DNA of 64,000 bases from the NCBI GenBank assembly GCA_025403435.1, contig JAJQZP010000218.1, forward strand, positions 496,001 through 560,000. Reading direction: 5' to 3'. The notes below the pieces were generated by a model. The model was not told the DNA's origin. It saw only the letters and a list, made by a program, of their open reading frames with translations, and did not search any database. Below, piece after piece: positions 45,329-58,096 of this stretch. The position numbers and the translations under genes were made by a program. How positions within the stretch are numbered: the first letter of the stretch is position 1; each line of letters opens with the position of its first letter. The stretch comes from Artocarpus heterophyllus (lineage: Eukaryota > Streptophyta > Magnoliopsida > Rosales > Moraceae).

Positions 45329-48219
45329 ATGGCTTGTTTTTCTATTGCTTTAAGTAATGGGTTGTTGATAACCCATGACAAGTTGGGATTTTGTGGTGGA
45401 AAAACCAAGTCTTTGAGGAGATGTGAACGTTTTTGTCATAATCGTTCATTGCCCTTTGCTTCTATGATGGGATTTCGTAGATTTTACAATTCTCAAAATG
45501 GGTTTCTTCGGAATGGAAATCTTAGCTCACTGCTTAATAATGGTTACAGTAGAGTTTCACCATTTGGGTTATTATGTGGTTGTTATAATTTGCAAAATGG
45601 GTTGCCTTGTGAAGCTGAGATTGAGACATTGAGGAATGGGAACAATGGAGATAATAAACAGGCTTATTTGGGGAGAGGTGAAAACAGCAGAGTGAGAAGG
45701 AGTAGAAGGAGATCTTCTTTAAGGTTACGCCCGAGGTTGCGGTTGTTGACTATAAGAATGAAAAGAGCTTCAATTAGGTCTCTGTTGAATGATGTTGGGG
45801 CTTTTTTAAGAAAGAATACGATAAAGATGATGCTTTCTGCTGCGCTTTTGTTTGCACTGGGGTCATGCTATCTATTTATGAAGATAACTGCATTACCATC
45901 TCCGAAAATGGTTCCCTATTCGGACTTGATTGCAAGCCTTCAGAACGGTTCTGTCACCAACGTCTTGCTCGAAGAGGGATCTCGTCGTATATATTATAAT
46001 ACAAAATTGCGGAATGTAGAAGAGGCTGGAATGTCCAGCGGAGAGTCAACGGCAATAAGTCTACCAAATAAAAATGTGGCCAATAAGGATGCAAGTGATG
46101 ACATTTCAAAGCCAGTCCAGCCAGCGAATGTGAATGTATTGAAGAAATTTTCAAGAAAACAGGCTTCAACCCCAGAATGGCGGTATGCCACACGAAAAGT
46201 AGATCATGATGAGGAGTTTCTTCTTAGTTTGATGAGGGAGAAGGGAACTATATATAGCTCGGCCCCTCAATCAGTCCTCATGTCAATGAGGAGTACTTTG
46301 ATAACTGTGATAACACTGTGGATTCCTTTGATTCCTCTAATGTGGCTGCTTTATCGTCAACTCTCTGCCGCTAATAGCCCTGCAAGAAAGCGGAAACATG
46401 ACTTGGAGATGGTTGGCTTCGATGACGTTGAAGGTGTTGATGCTGCGAAGGTGGAGCTTATGGAGGTAAGAGTCCATTTGAAATTGTGGCAAACATGTGA
46501 AATTTCTCGTCGTAAGAATAGCATATGATTAAACTTATTTTACAATGGAGTTAATTGGCGTTTGCATTTCGGATTAGATGCAGAAAGTTTGTACTTTCCA
46601 AAAGCTAGAAATATGTGAGTATAAAAGCATTTTCTCAATATTGAAATTTATATGAACTTATAGACTGTTTGCATGCATATCGTTTCTTGTTAATACAGTT
46701 TTCAGGATTCTATTTGTTTTGTAAGTGGTTGACCCACAAATTTGTCCAAATGGAATGTATTTATATGTATCTTGCAATTAGAAAATTTTAGGCCATTGAC
46801 TGTCTCTTATAGTCTCCTTTGTTCATATTTATTGACGCATTTTATGTTTGTAGATAGTTTCATGCATGCAAGGAGCAATTAACTATCAAAAGTTAGGAGC
46901 AAAATTGCCCAGAGGTGTGTTACTGGTGGGTCCTCCGGGAACAGGGAAAACATTACTGGCCCGTGCAGTGGCTGGAGAGGCAGGTGTGCCATTTTTTAGT
47001 GTTTCTGCTAGTGAGTTTGTGGAAATGTTTGTCGGAAGAGGAGCAGCTCGCATTAGAGATGTTTTTCGCGTGGCAAGGAAACATGCACCTTCAATTATTT
47101 TCATCGATGAACTGGATGCTGTTGGAGGAAAACGTGGTAGAAGTTTCAATGACGAACGTGACCAAACGTTAAATCAGGTAATCTTACTTTGAATCTATTT
47201 GATTTCCTAATTACTTGCCACATTTTTCTCTGACGCATAAAAAGTAGGCCTTATCCTTGGGTATGCAGCAATCTGACTAAGAAACTATTCATTCATAAAT
47301 TTTCTGTATGGTCTAAGTGCATATTTGAAGCCTTTAAGAACTTTTAGTAAATTTTTTGTGACACAACCTTTTTTTTATTCCCCCATAACATGTTTTTCAA
47401 TCTCTTTTTACTCATAGTTTTCCAGCTTAAATTATTGGTTTCTGATTTTCTTCTACCATTTGCAGTTGCTGACAGAAATGGATGGATTTGAGTCAGACAT
47501 GAAGGTCGTAGTTATTGCAGCAACTAATCGACCAGAAGCATTGGATCCAGCCCTTTGCCGGCCAGGTCGCTTCTCAAGAAAAGTACTTGTCGGAGAACCA
47601 GATGAAGAAGGGAGGAGAAAGATCTTGGCTATACATTTAAGAGATGTTCCTTTGGAGGAAGACATGAGTCTAATCTGTGACCTAGTTGCTGCTCTGACTC
47701 CAGGTTTTGTGGGTGCGGATCTTGCGAATATTGTCAATGAAGCCGCTTTGCTCGCTGCTCGTGGAGGTAGGTCTGATTATATCATACCTTCGATTCAGAA
47801 TCCATCTGTTTCCATTGAAACTTGCGTTTTAAACCTTGTTATATAATTATAATAGTCTTAATATTTAAAATGTTTATATCTCTTGTTTGCTCAACTTTCT
47901 TCATTCACTCTTTGTTAACTGTGTAACGTTTATTCTAAATGTTTCTCTGAAGAGAGGGAAAAAATGGAGAATTCTCTGGGTCCGATGCAAAATTGGTAAT
48001 TAAGTTTTGGGGTTTTCAGGTGGTGACACTGTGACGAGGGATAATATAATGGAAGCAATTGAGAGAGCAAAGTTTGGTATCAATGATAAGCAGCTTAGGC
48101 CTACTACAATAAGCAAGGAGCTGGGGAAACTTTTCCCATGGATGCCATCTTTGATGAGAAAGAATGACGCCAGAGATGAAGGGTTTCAAGGGCCACTAGG
48201 ATATCAAACTCTAAGCTAA
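45329..48219 (+). CDS. FTSHI3: FtsH-like AAA ATPase without peptidase domain (FTSHI3-like)
   Basis: Exons 45329-46465, 46854-47177, 47466-47766 and 48020-48219, with GT-AG introns, give 1,962 bp = 653 aa plus TAA. The ATG at 45329 is chosen because upstream codons of the frame have no ATG. The N-terminus is Arg/Ser-rich (residues 1-150), fitting a plastid transit peptide. Two hydrophobic segments (about 167-188 and 323-343) flank the FtsH extracytosolic region. The AAA module has Walker A GPPGTGKT (405-412), Walker B IIFIDE (460-465), pore-loop MFVG and the second region of homology [23 protein letters not shown] (about 503-525), where the usual GRFDR reads GRFSR. The protein ends about 65 residues after the AAA lid with no HEXXH metalloprotease domain, like Arabidopsis FTSHI3 (At3g02450, about 620 aa). 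FtsHi proteins act in chloroplast envelope/biogenesis complexes. The name rests on architecture and memory of the family. Confidence 0.85.
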
Positions 48220-48699
48220 AGGACTCGCATTACAGATTTGCATTTTATACTTTGAATTTTCATTCAACTTTGGCTCAGCAACAAACTTGATTTATTGTTG
48301 TCTATCTAACGCATGTACAATGTGATAGCTGGGAATGATTTTGCATTAATTCCCATAATGAAAAATTTTGAAGTTCTTTTTACAAATCTGAGGGTTTTCC
48401 TCCCTCAGAAACCAGAACTTTTGAAAGGTTGCCTTTTCTATGAAGCCGGGGAGTGTCATACTGAAATGGAGTCTCATCTCATGGATCCTCACAGATCTTC
48501 TATTAGTGATTTCTGGTTCATTCACTTTGAAAAAGGCAAGTCGAGTGTGTCCTTTCCATTCCTTCATTTTGAAGGGCTAGACTAGGCTAGTGAAGCGGGG
48601 TTTTTGTTTTTGTTTTTATTTTTTTTGAGTTACCAGTCAATATTAGTTCACTATACACTGCTTTTCTCCAGTTTCTTGTACAGAAAATGAAACGGTAAA
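48220..48699. other. Downstream region of the FTSHI3-like gene
   Basis: Probably the 3' UTR and end. The frame at 48313-48585 has no recognisable domain and is not called. Confidence 0.5.
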
Positions 48700-48739
48700 T
48701 CAAGCTAGAAGTTGGGTGGTCAAGCTATAGGTAATTCGA

Positions 48740-49050
48740 GATCGCAAAACATTGTTTCATTGGATAAATGGCCGTGGAGGGTTTGTTTGGAACAGAGTTC
48801 TTTGTGGGCAATGGTCATTAGAAGTAAAGTATGGTTTACATTCCAGTGGTTGAAAGCTTAATCTAGCGTCTAGAGTTCCCTTAGAAATCCCTGAAAATCG
48901 ATTTCTCATGGTATGGAATCCTTTCTCAAATTAACCAAATGTGCGGTGGAGATGGGTACTAAAATTCGTTTCTGGGAAGGTATTTGGTGTGGTGATCGGC
49001 CTTTTGCTATCACCTTTCCTAGGGACTGTCCAATCTGTCGACTGAACAAT
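48740..49050 (+). pseudogene. LINE reverse-transcriptase C-terminal remnant
   Basis: Broken frames resemble the end of plant L1-type LINE pol: SLWAMVIRSK near 48806-48835 and GTKIRFWEGIWCGDRPFAITFPR at 48955-49023 (the zf-RVT-type segment). Frameshifts separate the parts. It lies just after the FTSHI3-like gene on the same strand. Confidence 0.65.
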
Positions 49051-50952
49051 CTTGTCTTGTGTTCATATTTCTCCCATTATAGAGGTTTGCAATGCTTTTT
49101 CTTATAACAACATAAATCGGAGCTTACCGTTTCATTTTGAATAAACAGAAGTGATCTTGTGACCCAATTAATTGGCTTTTCTTGTCATTTTTTTTTCTTT
49201 CTCAATGACCAGGATAATTTCCCTTAGAAAGTTTGTCTCATTTTTATTCATATGGATGTCGTGTGTGGCTTAAAGTCTTTGGTTGGTTGGTGTTTCCTCG
49301 GAAGATCAATAGCTATATGTACTTATTGTTGGTCTGTTTTTACGAGTTTAGTGTTTTGTCCTAGTTTAAAATAAGTATTAATCAAGTTTAGATTATGTTT
49401 TTTTTTTTTAGTTTTGATTCTGCGTTTATTTTTTTCATGGCTATATATATATATATATATATATTTAATGTATTTTACATTTGATTATATTTTTTATATG
49501 GTGATGATTCTATGTTTTTGACGTGAAGTTTTACATAAACTAATTTTATATATTGCGTATAGACTAATTTTATACTGTAAACATTTCAAGTTTTTATATA
49601 ATACACAAATATTCTCCACAGCAACATGCAGGTTTTCGACTTTGGCTAGTAATTTACTAAGGATATGCTTTTAAAGATTTTTACATACATCCCACTAAAA
49701 AATCAACTGCATATATTTCATACGAATTATAGTCAAGTTTCAATGATATGAGTTGCATATACTCTACTTTTAAAATAATATGAGTTGCATATAATCTACA
49801 TTCAACTATCCTAGAAGGTGTAGAGTTTAACTTCTTTTTAATTAAGTTCAAAAACATATATGTAAAGTAATATTGGACTCTATTAACACTTGTTTTAGTG
49901 GGAAACGTCTTTATGCACTATGAGTCATCTTCCATTTTCCCCATTGTATTACTTTTACAAGCACGCTCAAGTATAAGAATGACTTAGCGTGGCCGTGGCG
50001 TTTAACTTGCTAAAAGTGGAATATTTTTTTTCCTTTTAATAGTATAAATCTCTTACGTATTACAATGTATGCTCTTAACCATAAAATTTCAACTCTTCTT
50101 TTAATTCTTAAACACGGCATAAATCATCTACATAGAGTGATGGTTGGTCCCTATTAATACAATTAAATGAAACCAAGCCCTTTTCCAAATACGAATCAAA
50201 TTTGATTTTAATGTCTTTGTCAGCAAATCGTTGAAGGAAGGACCTCATTGATGCAAGTAGTTTGAAGGCCAATAACCTTTTGCTAACTTTTATTATCACT
50301 AACTTGACAACCTTAATTTTTAGATCCTCCATTATACTTTCAAAGAAGTTCCAGTCAATCTTAATCCACATAATCCGTGCTTTTCTCCATGTGCCTTGTA
50401 CAAAATTCAAAGCCTAAAATGTCTGGAATTTGTGAGTATTTGTTCATAGAGAACTGCAATATGGAAATCATGTCAAGTTGGATGAAATTAATGGAAAGAA
50501 TCAAGTAACTAACACAGATTTTAGTGGGAAACACCTCAATGCTTTTCCTTCTCATCTTTTCATTCATTTGATTTGTTTCTTTTTGGCAGTTTCGCCTATA
50601 AGAATAACTTAGCGTGGGATCATGATGTTCAAAAACAATTCAACCCCCAAAAAAAAAAATTATCCTATAGATATGGAATCTTTTATCTTGTCCATAGAAA
50701 TACGGTTCGTTCCTATAGAAAATATCATTTTCCAATATGGGATTTGTCTAATCATCTTTCAGATGTTACTAGAAGAAAAGATCATGACAATTGACAATCT
50801 TCCATATCCCAGTAAGTGTGATTTTGACACCCCTTAACGTTGCCCATCCAAAAAAGATCATGCTCGTTTATTTTTAGCAATATGATTGGGTATCATGCTC
50901 ATCATATACTTTACTCGTAGTCCATGCTCTTTTCTTTTTTTTTTTTTTTTTT
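49051..50952. other. AT-rich intergenic region
   Basis: No gene called. A minus-strand frame of 100 codons at 50108-50410 (..WIKIDWNFFESIMEDLKIKVVK..) has no domain I recognise. Confidence 0.5.
49442..49465. repeat. (TA)n microsatellite
   Basis: Twelve TA units. Confidence 0.95.
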
Positions 50953-51123
50953 GGGTGTTTGATAAAATTAATTCTAACTAAAATTTTTAATTGTTACATT
51001 GTTATAAGGCTTTTACATACTACAGTGATCATAAAAAACAAGTTACAGTATAAAATTAAATTCTCGTATGTTACAATTTTTTAGTTTAAAAATTTTAACT
51101 CTAACCATACTTTTTAAATACCC
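50953..51123. mobile_element. Candidate 171-bp MITE
   Basis: Inverted ends GGGTGTTTGATAAA and (inverse) GGGTATTTAAAAAG continue inward with about two-thirds identity (..CTAACTAAAATTTT / ..TTAGAGTTAAAATTTT). Non-coding. It has the inner motif CTTTTACATACTACAGT, also found in 51677-51840. Confidence 0.4.
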
Positions 51124-51676
51124 TTTTATTTTAAACAAAATGCACCACAAGATGACACATGAGAATTTTAAAGTAAAGAAAAATAGCCGTGATTGCTAGT
51201 TCAAGGCATTAATCATTCAAAGTAAATACACATTAAAATACCATAAGTTAAGGTCCTTTTGTATTAAGAAAAGAATAAACTCTCAAATTTATGGAAAAAT
51301 ATTCAAACTCCCTCCTTTTTCGACGTACTATAAATCCCCTCATTCATAGAGAGAAAGATTCTCATTTCATTGACATACTAAAAGCCTTGTTATTTCAGTC
51401 TTTGATCTTCTTTTCTTATGGTTTAGTTATTTGCTCAATCCAAATTATTGTGTCAAAAACATAGTGTTCAACGAAATTTTGTTCTCTGCACTAAATATTT
51501 TGAAAACGTCATGGTTTAATTCATCTTTCCAGAAACATCGGAGTAGCTAGATCTTTAAAAATGAACATCAAAATCAACGTAAGGAAAGTGTACGTCCTAA
51601 AATAATATTAAAAGTGATCCATGGAGCTCATTCCAAGCTTCTCAGTTCTCACCATGCAAGATTCACCCCTATTTCG

Positions 51677-51840
51677 CATTGTGGTGGAAACCACGGTTCC
51701 CACCACAAACTCAGTTATAAACAGTATAAAGCTCTCACATGCTACAGTAACAATTTAAAAAATTGCTACAGTGTAAAGCTTTCACATACTACAATAAAAA
51801 TGGTTCTCACCACCGGTTCTCACCACCTTCCAAACACCCC
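51677..51840. mobile_element. Candidate fold-back MITE
   Basis: Ends rich in GGTGG..CCACC inverted motifs surround a near-palindrome, GCTACAGTAACAATTT / AAATTGCTACAGTG, at about 51740-51772. Non-coding. Confidence 0.35.
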
Positions 51841-51844
51841 CTTT

Positions 51845-53496
51845 AATTGGGACAAAAAGTCATTTGGTATATAATTTTGCACATGATTGTCAGACACCAA
51901 AACTGTTTGCCTTTAATGTAAGAGATTATGATATCCACACTTATTGGAACGGACTAAAAGTCATGGTCGGTAAGTAAAGATAATTTAATTAATTGTAAGT
52001 GTTTTTACTTTAATTACAATTAAGTAGGTGGTATTTTTTTTCTTTTATATAAAAAAAAAAGTCGTCTACCATTTTTTAATAAAAATAATTTGTTTTTACT
52101 GCCATTTCTCTCTGGAGCCTTCTCCTTATTTAATCAGGTTTGAAAAAATCTAGGGTTCCGTTTCCATACTGCTTGGTCCCTCCTTTTTTTTTTTTTTTTT
52201 TGAAAGTATAATGCTTGGTCTCTTCAACTTTCTACTTTTGCGGGAAATGTACTTTAAGGTCTTGGATTGGATTAATAATACTAATGGGACTCCACTGCGT
52301 GGAAAATAAGCCAAAAATTTTTTTCCATCCAGGTCATTCCAGCGTCAGTTCTTATCCTTATATCTCATTATTATTACATATATTTTTTAAAGGATATTAT
52401 TGTTACGTATTTTTCTGTTTTCCTGTCTAGCCGAAAAGAAAGAAGAAAAAAAAGTGAAAATGGGTCCAAAAAAGTATATTATGTATATATATACATATAT
52501 ATTTTTTATCATATCAAGTCGTATAGTGGCAAAGAAAGCCTACCGTTACCGCTGAAGGAACACTTCTATTAATCTCTATTAGGTAGTGGCGTGAGGGCAT
52601 CATTAGTTATTTTTTATCCTTCTAAAAAATTTATTGATTATGAAATAAGCTAATAAACAAACACATGAACTTGGGAAACATCGAAGGCAAAAGTTAAAAA
52701 TTATTTTGGGACAAATGGTCAAACTCTCCCCAAGTATCGCCATCTTGAATTTCAATCATGGTAGAAAGTAAAGTCTCTGATATGACAAAGGAAACGGGCT
52801 CTTTAGATATCACCGATTTTGATGGCGGTGAATCTTAAAAAATTTAGCAAGAAGAATACTTTTTATGCGCCTTATAAAACTATAAGTGTCAATCTAGTTT
52901 GTAGTACAGTTTTTATATTAAGTCTTATTATTTTATTAATAGTGAGATTATTATCTATAAAGTTAAATATAATTGCTCATTTAGTAACATTAATTAAAAA
53001 AAAGAAGAAAAAGAAAAAGCACTAGTTATCACCAACAATGATCATTACTATTAATTCTTTAAAACTATTTAGGATTTGATTTATAAAATTACGTGAGATG
53101 ATGTATTGGAATAAAGACAATGTATCAAGTGAATTATCAATTAAATCCTAATTCATGGTAGCAAAACTAGACTTGTAGACCGCCAGGAATATCGGCTGTA
53201 AATATTGTACTTAATTAGACAAGTTGGCAGGAGAGACAGGAAAAATGCATTAAGAATTCTAATTTTGTTTTTCCAACATTAGACTACACAAGAGGAAGTG
53301 GTCTTTTCCCTTTTTTTTGGCTAAAGAATTAGCCTTTTTTTTTTCTCTCAACTAATTCATGATACGACATGAGAGCATTAACCAAGCTTGAACATTTTCC
53401 ATCAGTGAGACAGTAGTGAAAAGTTCATGACCAACTCATTTTGTCCCATGAAAAAAGCATCGGCAGCAAATCAATTTAGTCCCGGTGTGCCGCGCC
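51845..53496. other. AT-rich intergenic region before PRODH 3' end
   Basis: No gene seen. It contains poly-T runs (52183-52200, 53326-53342) and a Lys-rich low-complexity frame at 52819-53025, not called. Confidence 0.6.
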
Positions 53497-56258
53497 TCAC
53501 ATGATCACTGCTTTCAGTCTCCTCTTCAACTCCTTCCTGTTGTTAAGCAGATAGTCACCCAACAAACAAAACCACATTAAACTTGTACCCTCAATAAAAT
53601 AGAATAGAATCACATAAAGCATTTGAAATTCTCTTTTGATGGAAAACAAGGTTAAAACACAACTATTCAGAAAACAGTTAGTCTTAATTAATCTGTCTCT
53701 GATCACAAAATAATAACCTAATCTAATTTTTAGATTGAAACCCAATAGTTTATAAATAAAGAGTTTTAACCCATGTAATTAAATAAAATGTTCAAAATAT
53801 TTTGCCCGTGTGATGGTAACAATGTCATCTAGCCGGGGCTAAATATTAGTGGGACCCATTTGGAGAACCTTTTTATGAGTGGCCTCATTAGTTTGTAAGA
53901 AAAATGTTTGGAAGCACCTAAGTGCTGCAATTAACAAGAGTGGATGAGTAAATGAGACCACGTATATAGGCATTTTAACGTTATTTGTGTGTAATACCTC
54001 ATGAGTTGTCTGTCAACTGTTGAAGCAGACAAGACACCCTTATTCTCCTCAGCCCTCCGAAGTAAATAAGGAATGACCATATCAATAGGCCCAAACGGCA
54101 TATACTTGCTCACTTGAAACCCTGCGTTCTTCAGGCCAAACGACAGCGAATCCGCCATTCCGTACAGCTGCGCAAACTCAAGCCTCTGCTTCACTTTCTC
54201 AATCCCCAATTCATGCGCTTTCGCCGCCGCCAATTTCCCTACACCCCACATTATAAGAATCCTTTACAAGTCTTGAAAAAAAAAAAAGAGAAAATTTTGC
54301 ATCTTTGATAGGCCATTTGGAACTTAGTTAAAAACTAAAAATTTTGCATCTTTTTAAAACTTAGTTCATATCAAGACTTTAAACCAAAATTTTGTCTTTT
54401 TAAATTTAAATTTTATGAAAGAAAGTATTATAACTTTTAAATTACGTTTTCGACCAGCCTATAAAATTTTGACATAACCTGATTCAAAATTGTGTGTCGC
54501 GAGCACCAGCCCGCCAGAACCATTGGCGATCTTATCGAGAATGAACGAAGCACAATCGTTGTAGCAATCGTGGGTGTCCTGAATCGAGTTGTGTATTGGA
54601 GACTCGTAGCCGAGCGAAGCCGCAGTCTTTGTCTCGCTCGACATGTAAGCCCCTCTCACTGCCTTGAACCCCATTGGAATCCCCATCTTGTCTGCGGCAT
54701 TGCTGGCCAGTAGTAGCCTTTCCTTTGCGTCCTTCAAGTACGCCTGGATCGTACCGTACACGATCGGCATGCTGTCCCCTTTCTTGTTGTGTATGATCGC
54801 GGACGCGTACGTCAAGTAGTCGATGGCGGGCTGCACCGCCGTGTGCTCGGCGTCGACGGCCAAAGGGATGTTGGCTTCGGCGCATTCCTGACAAAGCTTG
54901 AGGAGCCTCTCGTGGCCCAGTTGGAGGTCCCGCTCTTCCTCAGGGGTCAGTGGCTCGGGCCTCTGGAGGGTGTGGTACATGGGGCTCGAGTCGGAGAAAA
55001 TGGGCAAGCTATCAAGCTTCCACGGAAGATGGCATGAAGGATCCTGGTGTTGCCATCTAAGCAAGTCGCTCACGCGCTCTAGCACTCTCATGGGGCATAT
55101 TGCACTGATTTTGACCATTATAAAGCTGGCCTGCATTGTAGTTGTACTACGCATGCACGTTACAATCATCAATAGTAAAAATATGTGTCATTTTCATGGG
55201 CTTGAAACCAAAACTCTTGACATAAAGAGTTTATATTGCTAACGTTGGATATGGAAGATATACATTGCAGTCTCTGCTGGTAGAGAGTAGATATACATGC
55301 AGAGACATATGTTAGGTACCAGCTGTATCCACACATACATATGTCCACGTGACATAAAGAACACTTTGAACACCACACGTGGCAACTCCGGATTAGATTT
55401 TATTCCCTTTTTTTTTTGGTTAATTTGACAACCAAAAAATAAAGAAATTTTTTTTTAATGTAACGAGATTCTACTGTTATGTTTAACATCCTCGCCGTGA
55501 CAATGACGATGACAAGAATGAATGTTACAATGATTTTTTTAAAAAAAAGAAAAAAAAAATCAGAAAAGTTGATTTCTGAAAACGACCCAAGATCTTGAAC
55601 ACTAACACGCGATAAAAAAATCAAACAAAAAAAGAAAAGAAGAAAATATGATTAAATAATTACTTACAGAAGAAGGAGGTAGGGACTTGGTGAATCTGAC
55701 GGTGCGGATAAAGCAGTCGAGGTTGCTCTCACAGGCGTCGTTTTCAGCCGCATACTCCAGAGCGTAGACGGGCATGCCCCTGATCCCGGTCTCCTTTAGC
55801 CTAAAAACGGTGCGTCCCGCGGCCTCGGAGTCCTCGCCGGCGCAGAAATGCTCGTAAAACGTGTGTCGTATAGTCCCCAGAATCAAGTCCCTCACAACCT
55901 CCGTCTCCATCAGCCTCGACCTCATCACCCACATCCCCAAATCCACCATCGGCTCCATCGCCGCTGCCTGGAGGTTCGCCGACGCCCTCACCAGCTTCGC
56001 CGTCGGCACCGTCGCGAACAGCTTCTCGTAGTCGTCAAAACTGAGCAGCGACGACGACGTCGATCGTGGTCTGTCCAAAACGACGTCATCCGGGGTGAGG
56101 ACGACGGTGGCCATGGTGGCGTCAGGTTTCTCGGCAAAGCTGAGAGGCGAAACGGCAGCAGCAGCAGCGGCGGAGGAGGAGGAGGCGGCGGAGTTGAGAC
56201 GCCTGGAGAAGTATAGAAAGCTTTTCAGGAGGGTTTTGCGGGGAACACGGCTTGCCAT
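53497..56258 (-). CDS. PRODH: Proline dehydrogenase, mitochondrial, 4 exons
   Basis: Oxidises L-proline to pyrroline-5-carboxylate with FAD in mitochondria, the first step of proline breakdown (Arabidopsis ProDH/ERD5 family). Minus-strand exons 56258-55668, 55130-54479, 54238-53998 and 53536-53497, all GT-AG, total 1,524 bp = 507 aa plus TGA; Arabidopsis enzymes are about 500 aa. The Arg/Ser/Ala-rich start (MASRVPRKTLLKSF..) suits a mitochondrial presequence. The barrel domain shows VKISAICP (exon 2 start), DAEHTAVQPAIDY, VYGTIQAYLKDA, GFKAVRGAYMSSE (about 351-363), DTHDCYND, LATHNFESG, AQLYGMADSLSFGL and the substrate-site LRRAEENKG near the C-terminus. The last exon is only 40 bp. All key motifs are kept, so the enzyme is probably active. 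Confidence 0.95.
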
Positions 56259-56369
56259 CAGTGGCGGAGAAATTACTCAATGAATAGCGTTGTTGAACTT
56301 CTCTTCTCTCTTGCTTTCTTGCTTCGGCTTTCTCTTTGATGGTGATGAAAAATGAAAAAGATGTGGGAG

Positions 56370-56376
56370 TTATATA
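56370..56376 (-). promoter_or_regulatory. TATA box of PRODH
   Basis: TATATAA on the minus strand, about 112 bp before the ATG. I do not find a clear ACTCAT (ProDH hypo-osmolarity) element close to it. Confidence 0.5.
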
Positions 56377-56499
56377 GAAAAATTCCGAGTATTTATCCGT
56401 GGTAATTCAGTAATCATGTCCATGTGGTTTGGTGGCTAGACAATTAATTAATGAAATTTATCGGATAAAGCTTTTACTCGGCGGTAGGTAGCAAATAGA

Positions 56500-57922
56500 A
56501 TCTTTTACCGTACTATTTGTGGATTACATTTGCTGGTATTATCCTATACCTTTCTACTTTGGTATCTTTTACCGTACTGTTTGTGGATTACATTTGCTGA
56601 TATCATCCTCTACTTTTCTTCTTTAGTTCCATTTTAAAAGAAGTGGAAATAACGCATCATTATTTTGTTTATCATTCTCTTTCTTAGCTGTCTTCTTATT
56701 ACACTTTATTTGACTTTTTAATAAATATAAAGGTAATATAAACCGTCATTTTATCTTTTTTTATTACAATTATGCTATTATATTCTCGTATTAAAAAAAA
56801 GAATCTGTATGTTTTATAATTTATTACATTATATAAAATTACTTTGTAAAAAATAATAGAAAAGGGAACGTGCATATGTATATATATGTGTTTGTGTGTA
56901 TGACGTTTCTCTCAAATTCATCATAAAAAAAGTGTAGCACATATCCATGTATGTATTTATATATGTATACACATATATAACGATATATATATACATGTCG
57001 ATTACAAAAGAAAAACGTTAATATCATATATTATATACTTACACATATAAATATTCTATTGGCTCAAAAAATGTACTATTATAAAGTATATATATGCATA
57101 ATAAATTAAAAAAAGGTTAAAACCATATATTATATGCATACATGGATAAATATATTATATCTATTAGGTTAAAAAATATATATTTATGTATAATGTGCAA
57201 AATATTAAAAAAATTATTGGAAAACGATTTGATTAAAACAAAAAGAAAAGAACTTAAAAAAACTTAATAAACAATAAAGGAAAAAAATAATATAATGGTA
57301 TATTTGTAATAAAAGGTAAAATAATGATTTATAATTATGTATCATTTTAGTGACAAGTGAAATAATACATGGTAAGATAACAACTAAGAGAGCAAGTAAA
57401 CCTAGTATTTTCCTTTATTATTTTCTTAACATGAAAAACTTGTTAGAACAAAAAAGTCATACATGTCCAAGGATTGCTTGTAATCAACACAAAAAGAGGC
57501 CCAGTACTCCGAGCATTGTTCGAATATCAAAGATAACGATATATCCATGTATACATATTCATGTATGCATGTATATATGTATACACATATATAACAATAT
57601 ATATATACATGACGATTTCAAAAGAAAAACGTTAATATTATATATTATATACATATTCTATTGGCTCGAAAAATATAATATTATAACATATATATACACG
57701 TATAACAAATTAAAAAAAGTTTGAAACCATATATTATATACATACATGGATAAATATATTATATAGATTGGGTTAAAAAATATATATTTTTGTATAATGT
57801 GCAAATTATTAAAGAAATTATTGGAAAACAATTTGATTAAAACAAAAAGAAAAGAACTTAAATAAACTTAACAAACGATAAAGAAAAAAATGATAGAATG
57901 GTATATTTGTAATAAAAGGTAA
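56500..57922. repeat. AT-rich repeat block, copy 1 (upstream of PRODH)
   Basis: It starts with two tandem 63-bp units (ATCTTTTACCGTACT.TTTGTGGATTAC at 56502 and 56565). Next is a unit shared with 61558 onward (TTTATAATTTATTACATTATATAAAA), then about one and a half copies of a 612-bp tandem unit (ACGTTAATAT.ATATATTATATA at 57014 and 57627). Non-coding. Confidence 0.75.
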
Positions 57923-58096
57923 TTAATGAAATTTATTGGATCAAACGTTTACTCGGCTGTAGCAAGCAATGGAGGCCAGACAGGATCACTGATTTCCCTC
58001 ACGCACACCAGGTGTAAGTGGAGTCACACATAATTTGACGGTGGAGAATGACTCGTGGGAAGGAAAGTGTGTGAGCCACGCACTTCAAATAAAAAC
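57923..58096. other. Short unique spacer between repeat copy 1 and the TIR element
   Basis: Begins ATTAATGAAATTTATTGGATCAAA, an echo of 56446-56475 next to PRODH, then unique sequence. No gene. Confidence 0.5.

Noticed and set aside
50108..50410. 100-codon minus-strand frame
   Set aside because: Ordinary composition, but no recognised domain, no promoter sign and no splice partners.
54492..55242. Frames overlapping PRODH exon 2 on both strands
   Set aside because: They are shadows of a GC-rich exon whose minus-strand product is unmistakable.
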